NCBI GenBank assembly: GCA_002633005.1
Contig: NMRA01000009.1
Span: 1,396,761 to 1,460,760, forward strand
DNA from: Phoronis australis
Lineage: Eukaryota > Phoronida > Phoronidae
Direction of reading: 5' to 3'
DNA length: 64,000 nucleotides
Part shown: positions 1-10,531 of the stretch, piece after piece
How the letters are laid out: every line of letters begins with the position of its first letter
How positions within the stretch are numbered: position 1 is the first letter of the stretch
Notes under the pieces: generated by a model
What the model was told of the DNA's origin: nothing
Databases searched by the model: none
The model's input: the letters and a program-made list of their open reading frames with translations, nothing else
Program-made: the position numbers and the translations under genes

Positions 1-184
1 TATTCATCACCCAACTCAGATATCCAGTATAATTAGGAATACCTGAGCAGAAATATGTATCTGGTGTTTAGTGAACCCTATGCTGTTGCCCAGTATCTCT
101 GTAAATACCAGAACAACGCACATGTTGTTTATTTTTTTATGGAGAACTGTATTATACATATTGCTTTTCTACTCGCATGGTTAG

Positions 185-299
185 GAACTCCGAATACGAT
201 TCATATGGATTTCAAAGAGCACCTAGAGAAGACATTGAACTTGTTGCTATGGCTACAAATCTGCAGAAAAGATCAGATGAGATTACTACTAAAGTTCAG
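185..299 (+). CDS. TBC1D2-like exon a: linker before the TBC domain
   Basis: The acceptor is TTAG before 185 and the donor is CAG/GTAAGG at 299/300. The first base completes a codon of the previous exon, which lies outside the window. It encodes 38 residues beginning NSEYDSYGF, the short aromatic motif that precedes the TBC domain in TBC1D2 proteins, followed by a charged helical stretch ending TTKVQ. There are earlier exons off the left edge. Confidence 0.85.
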
Positions 300-3200
300 G
301 TAAGGTTTGAAGTAGAGTTTTGAAATTAGATTGCAGTGTGGGGTGAGTGACATCTCGAAGAGAATCTTTTTCTGTCATGTCTGTTATGATAAACCTATCT
401 CAAATAATGGGAAGCACTTTTGAGTCGAGTCAAACAACCACGTTAGGTGTTACATATGATTTCCCAAACACTGTCCATAAGTATCAAGTACTGGTTGGGA
501 TTACAATAGCCACGTAATAACAGTGCCTGGACTTTGATGACTGCCTTCTTTTGTTTTGGTATTAGGGAACACAGATATGGCTGTCAGTGATAAGCACTGT
601 CTGTTTGTGGCAACATTCGGTTGCGACTATTTCAGACACTGTAGACTATAAAAACTAAATCCGTCATTGAAAACTCGACTTTTTTAAATGCCAATCATTG
701 GTTCTTACAAAGGGAAATGGAAATAATTGGCATTGCAACTGCTGTTCCTTTGTTTGATATGTCCCAACCTATATTGTGTAACCTGCCTGAACAACACAAT
801 GGAGCAACTAGATTTGTGGACATCACTACAAAGTATTTTACTTATCTGATTTCTTTTTAATACCTTCAAAGAATGCACAGGAATTTGAATGGGAGAGTGT
901 TCAGGAAAGAATGTTCTAAAGACATATACATATACACGTATAATACATATTCACATATATATATATGAACATATTTTTGGAAGTACATATATATATATGA
1001 ACATATTTTTGGAAGTAGTAGCTGGCATGGAAGCTGTTAACAATGTGAAGTGTCTGAATGAGAGCCTGTCTAGAATAGACAGGATTGTGAGACTTGCCGT
1101 AGGGTTGGAGCGCAATGCTAATGTATTGTGAGATGGGTGTTATTTAGATTTTCTGTGACAATGTATTATGATGTCTGAGTTAGTGGTTATAGATGCCAGG
1201 CAATAATAAGTCACTCCTTCTCCACAGGAAGCCAATTTGTTTGAGTCAGCGCAGGTCAGATGGGAGAACTATTTGAGAGTTGGTGGTCGAGAGATGCATC
1301 GGTCTCCAGAACTGAAGAACCTAATGAGAATGGGTGTTCCACATGAATTCAAGGAAGAAGTTTGGAAAATGTATGTTTTATACTATTAACTAATACCTGT
1401 TTTTAGGCTCCGGGATCTTTATCCAAAATAATCAGTTTTAAAAAAAATAATTTGCTCAAGTGGTTCTCACGTAGGTGCTTGATGTTTACTTATAGGCACG
1501 GAGAGGCTTTTATGTCAAAGTTTTTTTGTGTGTTCATTTTTATACCCCCACATATTGATATGTGGGCGCATTATGCCATCATCCTTGTCCGTCCAGTGTT
1601 CGCTACCGTATCTCCAAGACCCTTGGATGTATGTTCATGAAATTTAACAGATAGGGTGGGACAGCATGAGTTACTTTACAAGTTTTTATGAAATTTAGCA
1701 AATAGGTGTCTGCAAAGGAGACCATGCCGTCTTCTTGTTTTCAGATGCATTTTATGTATTCCGCGTACTTTAAGAATGATTATGATAATTGTTGTATGTG
1801 CTCCTAGTAGGAAGAGGAGCACTGACGTTGATTTTCGTGTGGCTCTGACTACTGCGCCCCCTGTGGCAGTTATGTTTTATTTGGGGATTAAATTCTGTGG
1901 CTATATCTTATGAACCCCGTGAAGGAACTGTGTTGAATTTGCCAAGTGTATTTCTATGAAGGTGACACCAAATGGTAACGCCTTTCGGATGGTTCCAACT
2001 TCCACTGTGTCCCTAGTGACAATTTTATTTTTTGTGTTTTTTCTGTATCTTTGGCATTCCTTGTTGGATTTTTATGAAATTTGGTGAATAGGTTTCTATC
2101 AAAGAGACAATGACACCTTCCCATTTTGATGGATTTTCTTGAAGTTTTGCAAATATGTTTCTGTTGGGAAGATAACGAAGCCTTATCATTTGCTGACAAG
2201 TTTGATGTACTCTGTGTCATGATAGTGGCCATTTTTATGTTACTAGTAAAGACCCCTAGCTTGAAGAATTTCATTTGCGGTGCAGTTGAGGATGAAGTTG
2301 ATCACTTAAGAGTTACTGTTGTTCAGTTTTGCTTTTTACATTTTTAACAATTTTTTAAGGTGTCTGTCATTTTGGGTGGGTACGAAGAGGCAACAGATGG
2401 GTCCAGACTATTACTCTAGGCTTCTTGCATCAAAACAGGGGACCCAAAGAATCAACCCGGTCGCCAAACAGGTTTGCATTGTAGTTATTGTCCTAAATTA
2501 TCTGTCGGAACATCTATTGATAACAATTATAATAATTGTCTCCAAAGTATCGTCGTGTTTCATGAAATAACTTTACTAACTGTCCTTCATAATATTTGTT
2601 GTATTCTCTACGAATGCACAATCTGAGTCTATGGGTTAATATTCCACACTCGTTTTGAGTTAAATGACAACTAGTTTTGTTAAAAAGTGTCTCTTAAAAT
2701 AAATGAGAAGGATGCTAATTGAAACAATATGTTGTTACTGTATTTTTGAAAAAAAAATCTGTGAGGGTTGACAGTTTCCTTAAGGAGGTGGTTAATAAAG
2801 TTTAAGTGTAAAATTGTGTTTAACTGTTAGCACAATATGGCTGAAAATCACTACATCAATCTGGCCACGGAGCCTCTTTGTGGACATAACCTATGAAGTG
2901 AGCAGTTCAGAAACTGTTAATAGTTAATCGAAATTAAACCTTGTGAATGTCTGTGCGATGTCTGGCTGGTAAGAGGTGCTCATTTCAGGTTCTGTCATTG
3001 TGGATACTTCCTTAAAAATGCTGTGAAATGTACTGCACCTGTTCTCAAAATTGATGAAAATTATATATTTTAGCTTCATTCCGATTTTTTCCTTTGTAAA
3101 TACTAACTTTAGAGCTCATTTGTGAGAAGTTGCAATAGTTGTGCGTAGACGCGGTGTTTTTTCAATTTCAGATTGAACTGGACCTTCTTCGGACCTTACC

Positions 3201-6200
3201 TACCAACAAGCATTATATGAATCTTGATGCAGATGGTATTCCTAAACTGCGCAGGGTTCTCTTGGCATTTAGTCGCCACAACCTTGCAATACAGTACTGT
3301 CAGGTGGGTCCTATTGGGAAGAAAAACACTATCATCTTCAGCTACTTAATTTTTGTATTCGTCTGGCTTAATGCCCATTTTCTGCTCTGACTTCTAATTA
3401 ATAAAGTTTGCAACAATAAGGCATTTGGTTTAAACTTTAGACTAAGAGTCTTGGGTAGTTTGATTTAAGCCTCCATAAATCCAAGTGAACACCTATAGTT
3501 AATCATTTGTTAAACCACTTAAAGGTCACTATGATCTGATTTCACTGCGGACTGAGGTTAGTGTCATTCTAACGGATGGCAGGCAGGCGTGCTTGACCAT
3601 TGCACTTAAACAATAGGGTTTCGCTGAAAGATGCGTGATTTATCGAAGAATTAATGAATTGTAGCTAAGTGTGCAAAACATGCTTTTACTGAAACAATAC
3701 CATGTTTCAATTGACTTTTACATCATTATCATGCTCATTGTTTAGACAATATGTAGATGGCTCATTTGATTGTTAATTCCTGTGCTCGTTTTTCTCTTGG
3801 TCAATCAGAACCACAAAGTAATCACGGCTTTGTTTAAGCTTGCTTGAATATTTTTCTGCTCCTGCTAACTGAAGTCAACATTAAAATATCCTGCTTTGTT
3901 GTGTCGACTCCATATGACTTTGGTTTCCCCTTTTGTCAGGCATTATGATGCGCATATTTATGACATACCATGCTTCAAAGGGTTATTTCATCCTGTGTTT
4001 TCTTTGTCATGAAGTCATTGATAAGGTGGTAATTGCTGTGCACAAAAGGAACATAGATCAATGTGCGTGATATGGAGAATTAACGATGCCAGCAGTTCTT
4101 GTACAAATCTATTGACAAAGTACAAGTTGCCCTGAAACAGGTCCACTACTCTACTAAGTTAGCAAAAATGTCCTTAGTTAATATTTAGAAAGGTTTATTT
4201 AATATGTCTAATCATATTTGCAGGGAATGAACAGACTTGCAGCTTTGGCGTTGCTGTTTCTTTCAGAAGAGGATGCCTTTTGGTGTTTGGTAACAATAAC
4301 AGAACACATCCTTCCTCCTGATTATTACAGCACCACTCTGTCAGCTGCACAAGCAGACCAGGTATCGTTATGGGAGTCAATGCTTCACAACACTGTCTCA
4401 TTTTCAGTTTATCCATGTCACATGATAACAACATTTATCGTAATCTATTTTGCCCTGGGTATGTTGCAGAGTAAAACAAGAGGAGGATTGGGAATATTGT
4501 CATTTATTATGACGTAATAGATAAAACTAACTAAGACTCTGCAAGATGGGCATGCACAAAACGCCCACCAGCGTGTACAATGAATAGCCCTGCAAGAGGG
4601 AACAAAACAAAAGAACTGCCTGAAGGGCTTAAAGGAAAAGTACAGAACATGAACACAAAACTTGAAAAAACCTAACAGGAAATGTATACGAGCAAAGAGA
4701 AAGTGGAACCGCCACCCGGGATGGGGGGTGGGGAAAAAATGAAGAGAACGAACGTAGGTCTTGTAGACGACGAGGTAGGTGGCTGAATGAGAGACCACGT
4801 TGAACAGAACAAAGGAAATATGGGCGACCAATCAGGAGTCGCGTAGAGAAACGTATGAATACAAAAGTAGGCCCTAGAGGCTATAAATAGAGATGAGTAG
4901 TGCAAAATAAACCCTAAGGACTGGTCTCAAAATAAAGAGACAAGTGTCAAAATAATGACGATAAATGCATTTAACAAGTTAAATTTAATTTATCGTAATC
5001 TATTTTGCCCGGGGTACGCCTCGAGCAATGTTGCAGAGTAAAACAAGAGGAGGATTGGGAATATTGTCATTTATTATGACGTAATAGATAAAACTAACTA
5101 AGACTGCAAGATGGGCACGCACAAAACGCCATAATGGCAGCACGGGAATGCTGACATCGCCCATCCGAGGAAGCGAAACCTGGGCAATAACAAGGTTAGA
5201 CTATGATAAAATATAGGTACTAAACAGGATAACAGCAAATTAGAATACATAAGGCTAGGTTCAGGTGGTCAAGTTTTACGACTTCAGTGATGGCTTTTAC
5301 TTATTTTCTACTTTGAATTTTGTTGATATACATAGCCTGGTGAGTGGTACACATCGCTGTTCTTCCTAGGGGCTCACTGCAAACAATATACTCACAGACA
5401 TAGAATGAGAATTGCATTAGATTGTTTGTGCCCTGTAGACCGTGTCTTTAGTTAGGTAGTGATAAATGAGGTTGCTGCTATGCAGAGTATTTGTCATTGC
5501 TCAGCAAATAACACTCAGTTTATTTATCTACTGATTATATTACTGTGATCAAACAATGGAAGACTTGATCACAGTTAATGTTACACCATTGGTCTGTTTC
5601 TCTTCAACTTGTTCTCCATTCGAAGTATTACGCAAAATAATGGCCCAATCCCAATCTCAGGTCATATGGACAGAGGGAGAGCAATGTTGCCCTCAACTGT
5701 TGACCTTGGGCAGCATTGGTCTCCTTGGGCTCATAAGACCTGACACACCTCTGTTTTTTCATCTCTTATTAGATTAGTTTTTCCTTGCCTAATTTGGTAT
5801 TCAGATGTCGTCTGCTGGCTTTGTTGTGAGGTTTTATGGTTTCTGCAGTGCCTGATTGGTCAGATTGTGAATAGTGATATCTGTCATTCAGACGGCACAA
5901 ATGAAAAGTAATATTCTATGGCCAGTGTGGTCAAATTGTACTATGTGGGAAGCTATAGTACCACTTTACAGCTAATCAGAGGACAAAAGAATCAGTGGTC
6001 GTGTAGTAATTTCAGTTACTGTAAATCTGTCACTGCTTGGACTTCCAGCGCGTTCTTAAAGAGTTGGTGGCTGAGAAGTTGCCTCGTCTTAGTAATCACT
6101 TGGATAACAACAGTCTTGACCTGTCGCTCTTCACCTTTAACTGGTTCTTGACGATATTTGTGGACAACATTCCACCTGAAACCATCATACGGATCTGGGA

Positions 6201-9135
6201 CGTATTCCTATATGAAGGATCAAAGGTGCTCATTGTAGTTTTATCAGATTTCTATCTTGTATCATGTGACTTTTTGATTTGTTTCTGAATCTCTTTCTAT
6301 AGTCTAATTAACTCCACTGTTTGAATTTTGCTGTACGTCATTTTGTTTATTCATCATTTACATTTATTAGAAGACACTTCATGGATAATTATTGCATATC
6401 ACTACTGAACAGTAAGGTAGAAAAATTAATAAATCTATTACTGGACTTACGGTTACATAGAGATGGCTACGTTATGTCCTCTCGAGGACTTCATCAGGCC
6501 ACTGAGGTGTCACGTGACTCATCAGGCCACTGAGGTGTCATGTCAGTGACTCATCAGGCCACTGAGGTGTCATGTCAGTGACTCATCAGGCCACTGAGGT
6601 GTCATGTGACTTGTCATGATGAAGTCTTCGAGATTAGGATGTTACGTAGCCATCTCTATGTAACCGTAAGTCCAGTAATAGATTTATTAGTTTTTCTACC
6701 TTATTACTCAACTGGATGACTGAAAACATTCATCGTATTACTACTGAACAGTAAGTATTCATCTAACTGACTGTAAACCTACCTTCCATCAATTTGATGA
6801 AAAGAAGTGATGACATTGGTCTCATCTTGTTCCTTAGATGATTTTTGGACTTTGAACAATCGACAGTTGTGATATTGCTTGAGTCTAGGTTCAACTAGTG
6901 GGCTTGCCATGCTGGGAAAAGCTGATTAAATGTAAATATACGGTACTATTTATATTGACTATAAATACAAAATGTTTTGAATAATATGGTTTTTAGTTCT
7001 TCGTCAATATTAGTGTCACCAACCACTTTTTAAGATACAATGAGTAAAATAATACATGGTGCCTATGAGGGATGTGGTGTATATAGTATTACAATGATGT
7101 TGAGAGCGGTGTTTCTAATGGGTGGGTCAAATGAGTGGGTCAAACGGTGCGGGTAATCACGAGAACAGCATTATGCAAATGCCCGGTCAAGTTGTGTCTG
7201 AAGTCATCATGACTGTCTACGCCCTTCAGTCCGTCGGGTAAACCATTCAACTTTTCGATGGACAAAATGAAAAATGACTTGGAATGTAATTTGTTTTGAA
7301 TGACTACAAGATTTTCTCTGATAATGAGCTAATCTTATGTTCATTACGAGCAAGTTTTACATTGAGACAGATAGAATAATGCTATTTTTGTTGGAAGCAT
7401 TGGTGTAACATACATAAATGTCTGTAAACAAAATATTTTGTTAAATTAGAAGACATTGTATTAGGTTCTCTGTGTGCAATATCAGATTCAGTCATATACA
7501 CCAGTGTTGTATTGACCCTGGCAATCAACTTGTAGGTATGTAAATGTTCGACTCATCATCCTTTTGAGCCAATGTTACATTATGTTGTAGGTGCTGTTTC
7601 GTTATGCAATAGCCTTCTTGAAGTACAAAGAGGATGAGTTGTTACAGCAACCGGACGCTATGGCCTTGAACAAGTGTATGAGAGATGTTGGAGAGAGAAT
7701 GACAGATGTACACAGGCTGTCTCAGGTAACTATGAACTTACCGTCATGACACGATCCACCATTCATGACTTTGCATGCTATATTTAGTATTTACCATAGA
7801 TGACTGAGATAGCAAATTTTAGCACAAATCAAGTCAATCTATTATGTGAAAAGGCGGTGCTATAACCACGTGATTTTCTCTTCTCCAGGACTAAAGTAAA
7901 AGATGTATAACATTTGAACCTTTTCATACCTCTGCATTGCACCTTTTTATTGCCCATCATACCAGAGATTATTATTTTTTACATTTCATATTTATTTTCA
8001 TCCTTATTCACTGTATTTGTATTCTGTCATAAATGACCTAATTTCATCAACCTCGGTCTGCTTTTCATCTCTGGTAACGAGCTTGTGACACATATTTTTT
8101 ATCTTTGGTACATATTTCGATCTTGAAAGATGCTAGTCATAGAAATGAACACGTTTGTGGTTTGTGCTATTCAAATTGCAAGTATCATATTGATAGTTTA
8201 CGATGGACTGTAGGTGATATGTTCTTTGTACTAAGCCAATCACTGAATTTATACTCATTCACAGTGTGTTTACAAGGTTACAGAAAATCTGGACTTGTGT
8301 TTTCACTCTCAAGTTACTGTCAACACCGAGTGGCATAGTGAGCATGTGAAATCCTGCAGTAAAGTGTTCGGTCTCAGTTTCTACATAGAGATGAACTCGT
8401 GGTTATTTCTAATGAGGAGTGTTACACATAGTTAAAGAGAGCTTACATGACTTCCCCACATTGGAATAATTCTTCCCACAGTATTTGAATCGACTGTTGC
8501 TTCAGTTTGCTCTGCTAGCTTTGAATTAATTTCAAACTGGTGAATATTTTGGTTGAAGGAGTGTGCTTCTTGAACCAGATCTCCCCAGGTCTATCTTTCT
8601 GTGTAAATACACCGTGCTGTGTCTTATTGTTGGTGAAATAAAAGAAGCCATTTTTACAGATCGCGTTCCACGAACTCAACCCATTTCCAATGAAGAGTAT
8701 TCAGACCAAGCGCGTGTTTCACTGGTTGCAAGTCAAGGTAACGGTCTATTCATCAGGTGGTCAATGAGAGTATATATGACCAATAAAAGTGGAGGGTGGC
8801 ATTAGAATTATCTGGAATCTGTTTCATGAAAGTGACTTAAGTCTTAAGACAGACATTTGGTCTTTTAAAGCTCATACTTCACAGTTGCTGAATAAAGGTT
8901 TAGCCAAGTAATTATAAGAGCAACACAGTCTAAAATAATTTATTGCCAGTTTGCTTGGGAACTGCACATGTGAACTGCACATGTGAACTGCACATGTGAA
9001 CTGCACATGTATTTGATGATCTGTGGCATGTGCTTTCAGAAAGAGTTGGAGGAATTAGACGTAATTCGTCAGGAGTTCATCGAAAGTCACCCTCGTACTG
9101 ATGGAGACGACTACATAGGCAGTGATGACGACTAG
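185..9135 (+). CDS. TBC1D2B-like: TBC1D2/TBC1D2B-like Rab GTPase-activating protein, 3' part of gene (nine exons)
   Basis: Exons by splice sites and frame: 185-299, 1228-1370, 2360-2471, 3172-3303, 4224-4361, 6049-6225, 7591-7725, 8660-8737 and 9040-9135. Every intron is GT-AG and every junction keeps frame, giving 374 residues and a TAG stop. The order of motifs (YDSYGF; MGVPHEFKEEVWK; IELDLLRTLPTNKHY; QYCQGMNRLAALALLFL; EDAFWCLV; FNWFL; IWDVFLYEG; LNPFPMKSI; acidic tail) follows the C-terminus of animal TBC1D2 and TBC1D2B. The TBC fold starts near residue 66. The arginine finger (I124-x-x-D127-x-x-R130) and glutamine finger (Y165-C-Q167) are both present, so the GAP should be catalytically competent. 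In the family these proteins stimulate GTP hydrolysis by endosomal Rabs (TBC1D2/Armus acts on Rab7); the substrate here is inferred. The PH domain and coiled coil expected upstream lie outside the window. I cannot separate TBC1D2 from TBC1D2B; the tail looks closer to TBC1D2B. Confidence 0.93.
300..1227 (+). other. Intron of TBC1D2-like gene with a TA-rich tandem duplication
   Basis: Non-coding by position between two well-supported exons. At 953-1016 there is a 32-bp unit present twice in perfect tandem (a TA run followed by GAACATATTTTTGGAAGT). I see nothing else in this intron. Confidence 0.8.
1228..1370 (+). CDS. TBC1D2-like exon b: start of the TBC domain
   Basis: The acceptor is TCCACAG and the donor AAT/GTATGT. 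It encodes 47 codons plus two bases, including RWENYLRVGGREM and the conserved entry to the TBC fold, LKNLMRMGVPHEFKEEVWK. The final two bases (AT) join G of the next exon to make Met. Confidence 0.9.
1541..2265 (+). repeat. Repeat D, copy 1 (hairpin-headed element), intronic
   Basis: It begins with a short inverted repeat (CCCACATATTGATATGTGGG) followed by GCGCATTATGCCATCATC, a degenerate GTCCGTCC run, then phrases such as CTCCAAGACCC and TTCATGAAATTT that recur in monomers at 36.5-37.6 and 41.9-44.2 kb. It fills most of the intron between exons b and c. The right boundary is approximate. Open frames inside are not coding. Confidence 0.75.
2360..2471 (+). CDS. TBC1D2-like exon c: TBC domain, variable loop
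   Basis: The acceptor is TTTTTTAAG and the donor CAG/GTTTGC. The frame from exon b reads M-CLSFWVGTKRQQMGPDYYSRLLASK and ends NPVAKQ. This matches the region between the first TBC helix and the arginine-finger motif in TBC1D2 proteins, which commonly ends in (N/H)PAxKQ or RQ. It is less conserved than its neighbours. Confidence 0.88.
2472..3171 (+). other. Intron, nothing recognised
   Basis: AT-rich intron between exons c and d. I see no repeat, inverted repeat or open frame worth reporting. Confidence 0.75.
3172..3303 (+). CDS. TBC1D2-like exon d: both catalytic fingers
   Basis: The acceptor is TTTCAATTTCAG and the donor CAG/GTGGGT; 44 codons. It starts with IELDLLRTLPTNKHY, carrying the IxxDxxR arginine finger, and ends LAIQYCQ with the YxQ glutamine finger. 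Between them lies KLRRVLLAFSRHN. In TBC-domain GAPs these two residues supply catalysis in trans to the Rab, so both active-site elements sit on one exon. Confidence 0.93.
3304..4223 (+). other. Intron, nothing recognised
   Basis: AT-rich intron between exons d and e with no repeat or coding signal that I can see. Confidence 0.7.
4224..4361 (+). CDS. TBC1D2-like exon e: TBC core
   Basis: The acceptor is TTTGCAG and the donor CAG/GTATCG; 46 codons. It encodes GMNRLAALALLFLSEEDAF then WCLVTITEHILPPDYYS, continuing the YCQG(M/L)NR motif. This is the most family-typical stretch of the gene and is near-identical in pattern to human TBC1D2 and TBC1D2B. Confidence 0.93.
4434..5131 (+). repeat. LTR-like 555-bp unit in partial tandem
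   Basis: A block of about 130 bp starting TTTATCGTAATCTATTTTGCC at 4434 recurs at 4989. The second copy has an extra 13 bp (around TACGCCTCGAGCA) that the first lacks. Between them lie GACCAATCAGG (CCAAT-like, near 4828), CTATAAATAG (TATA-like, near 4880) and two AATAAA motifs (near 4905 and 4930). The unit bounded by TGTTGCAG and CGAGCA has the TG...CA ends of an LTR. I infer a decayed LTR-type repeat left in tandem by recombination. No gag or pol coding is seen. Confidence 0.5.
5191..6048 (+). other. Intron remainder, nothing recognised
   Basis: Continuation of the intron between exons e and f, right of the LTR-like repeat. It contains short chance open frames (for example at 5556-5777) without splice context or recognisable motifs. 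Confidence 0.65.
6049..6225 (+). CDS. TBC1D2-like exon f: TBC domain, C-terminal half
   Basis: The acceptor is GGACTTCCAG and the donor AAG/GTGCTC; 59 codons. It encodes RVLKELVAEKLPRLSNHL, then FNWFLTIFVDNIPP and RIWDVFLYEGSK. The (F/L)NWFL and (I/V)WD(x)FLYEG signatures are the classic distal TBC motifs. Confidence 0.93.
6413..6703 (+). mobile_element. Foldback MITE with tandem repeats in its loop
   Basis: Arms of about 70 bp are near-perfect inverted copies: TAAGGTAGAAAAA at 6413 is matched by TTTTTCTACCTTA ending at 6703, and the pairing continues through GGTTACATAGAGATGGCTACG on both sides. The loop holds about four copies of a roughly 33-bp unit containing CATCAGGCCACTGAGGTGTC. A 16-bp direct repeat ACTACTGAACAGTAAG occurs at 6401-6416 and 6740-6755, near but not flush with the right end. 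No coding capacity, so a non-autonomous foldback. Confidence 0.8.
6755..7590 (+). other. Intron remainder with a faint repeat C trace
   Basis: Near 6790-6860 there are phrases (TTGATGAAAAG, TGGTCTCATCTTGTTCCTTAG) shared with repeat C copies in the 54-57 kb region. The rest of the intron shows nothing I recognise. Confidence 0.45.
7591..7725 (+). CDS. TBC1D2-like exon g: end of TBC domain
   Basis: The acceptor is TATGTTGTAG and the donor CAG/GTAACT; 45 codons. It encodes VLFRYAIAFLKYKEDELLQ followed by a helical stretch ending MTDVHRLSQ. The motif FRxALAxFKYxExE(I/L)L is typical of TBC1D2. The second half is more divergent from vertebrate proteins than the first. Confidence 0.9.
7726..8659 (+). 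other. Intron, nothing recognised
   Basis: Intron between exons g and h. Open frames at 8105-8338 and 8563-8805 are not in the frame of the flanking exons and match nothing known to me. Confidence 0.7.
8660..8737 (+). CDS. TBC1D2-like exon h: post-TBC helix
   Basis: The acceptor is TTTTTACAG and the donor AAG/GTAACG; 26 codons. It reads IAFHELNPFPMKSIQTKRVF then HWLQVK. This corresponds to the (I/S)xFxDLNPFPxxQI segment that follows the TBC domain in TBC1D2B. A longer open frame overlaps it in another phase and is not used. Confidence 0.88.
8959..9010 (+). repeat. 13-bp tandem repeat, four perfect copies
   Basis: GAACTGCACATGT is repeated four times without variation, ending 29 bp before the start of the last coding exon. 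It therefore occupies the region where the branch point of this intron would lie. Confidence 0.9.
9040..9135 (+). CDS. TBC1D2-like terminal coding exon
   Basis: The acceptor is TGCTTTCAG; 31 codons then TAG at 9133-9135. It reads KELEELDVIRQEFIES and ends DYIGSDDD. The pattern L(E)LxELExIRxxF followed by an acidic C-terminus matches the tail of TBC1D2B. Confidence 0.9.
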   Translation, partial: KELEELDVIRQEFIESHPRTDGDDYIGSDDD

Positions 9136-10037
9136 GATGGATGATGAATTAATGAAGGAAGACTTGTTTTGAATTTGGCTTGAACTGAATGAATTCTTGG
9201 CTATCCAAAGCCCATTGGGGGTTATTAAACCATTATCTTCTTAGCATGGACCATAAACTCTTTGTTAAGCTATTTTTACTTGGGCAGGCGAACAGGGACT
9301 GTTGGATGACTAATAGCAGGTTTCACAAAGAACTACTTTCACTGACCTTGCATGTAATTTTGAAAGGTCTTTTATGTGTGAATGACATGGATGATTTATA
9401 ACCATCAACAAAATTCTAAGTCCATACACAGACTTGTTACCCTCTCCAAGCCCATAATGTCTACCGAAGCAATGAGCATGCTTTATGTTTTTGTCGTTTT
9501 GGTAAAATCTCATCAAATCCTGACAAAAATAATTGCCAAAAATGTCCCTTTTCCTTTTCTTCAAGGGCTTCTAACATTGGTGTAAAATCCTGCAATTTTT
9601 CAAAATTTTGTCTGATAGTAGGTGTGTTACAAAACTTGAACATGGAAAAGCATTTAATTTGGTGCTACATGTCTTTCTTGGAAAAAATGATACTGTGTCC
9701 AGGCTTAATTGGTGAAATTTTACTGTATGAAGTTTACAACAAATGCTGGTGCTTGGCTGCTTGGCAGTATTGTACAGAATTCTATGTCTTCCTTGCCATT
9801 ACTCAGATATTATCATGTGGCGCCATTTCCTCTGATAACTCGTGTATGAACTGCTGTCAGTGGTATATTTTACAAGACAATCCTCACAGCTATGGAATTT
9901 AGCGACAGACAACAAAACTAGTTTTTGTTGTCTCTTTTAATACTCTACCATGTTTTACAATTATTAACATCTTTTTGATCAGAGTAGTTTGGCAGCACTC
10001 ATGTAAGCAGAATTTCTAATATTGTCTATTTATTAGT
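9136..10037 (+). other. 3' UTR / 3' flank of TBC1D2-like gene
   Basis: AT-rich sequence after the stop codon. ATTAAA occurs at 9223-9228; canonical AATAAA motifs appear only further on (10351, 10405, 10935, 11003), the first two inside repeat A. I cannot place the polyadenylation site. The open frames here are short and overlapping on both strands, as expected by chance. Confidence 0.5.
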
Positions 10038-10531
10038 TTAAGTTGATGTAAGACCATAGAAAAATGTCCAGAATTGGCTACCTTGGAAACCTTATATCTC
10101 ACAAATGGTGGGTCAAACTTCAGATACCATGCTTTATGGTCTGTTCTTCCAAAAGCTATTATGTAGGAATTGTTTTTAAAATGTTCCACCTTTGCTTGAG
10201 GGACTTTTATGATTTTGATGAAAGAACTCAAAAGTTAAAGGAAATGATATTTTAGAAATCTGAGATTTCCTCTAGAACATTTATATCGAACAAAATTTTA
10301 TCATTTATTGATTTGCCATGAATGTGTCTTTCTTTTTTGCTAAGTTTTATAATAAAGATGTGGTCACTTGGCTCAATTAATGATAAATTGATAAAAAATC
10401 AAAAAATAAATTCTGCAGGCATTCTACTTTCAGAAAATGTATACCTGTACTGAATTAAAGTCCATAATTTTGTACATAATTGATTAAATACACCGACTTG
10501 TTGATAAGGCCGCCTCTATGTAACCTTAACT
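10038..10531 (+). repeat. Repeat A, copy 1
   Basis: It starts near AGAAAAATGTCCAGAATTGGCT, runs through ATGGTGGGTCAAACTTCAGA, TGTTTTTAAAATGTTCCACC, GGTCACTTGGCTCAATTAATG and ends near TATGTAACCTTAACT. The same succession of phrases is found at about 28.3, 33.8, 49.2 and 63.7 kb (+) and 31.4 kb (-). It is a medium-length dispersed repeat without coding capacity; no clear terminal inverted repeats are visible. Confidence 0.85.

Noticed and set aside
8563-8805. 80-residue frame overlapping TBC exon h
   Set aside because: Exon h is read in a different phase; this frame includes intron on both sides.
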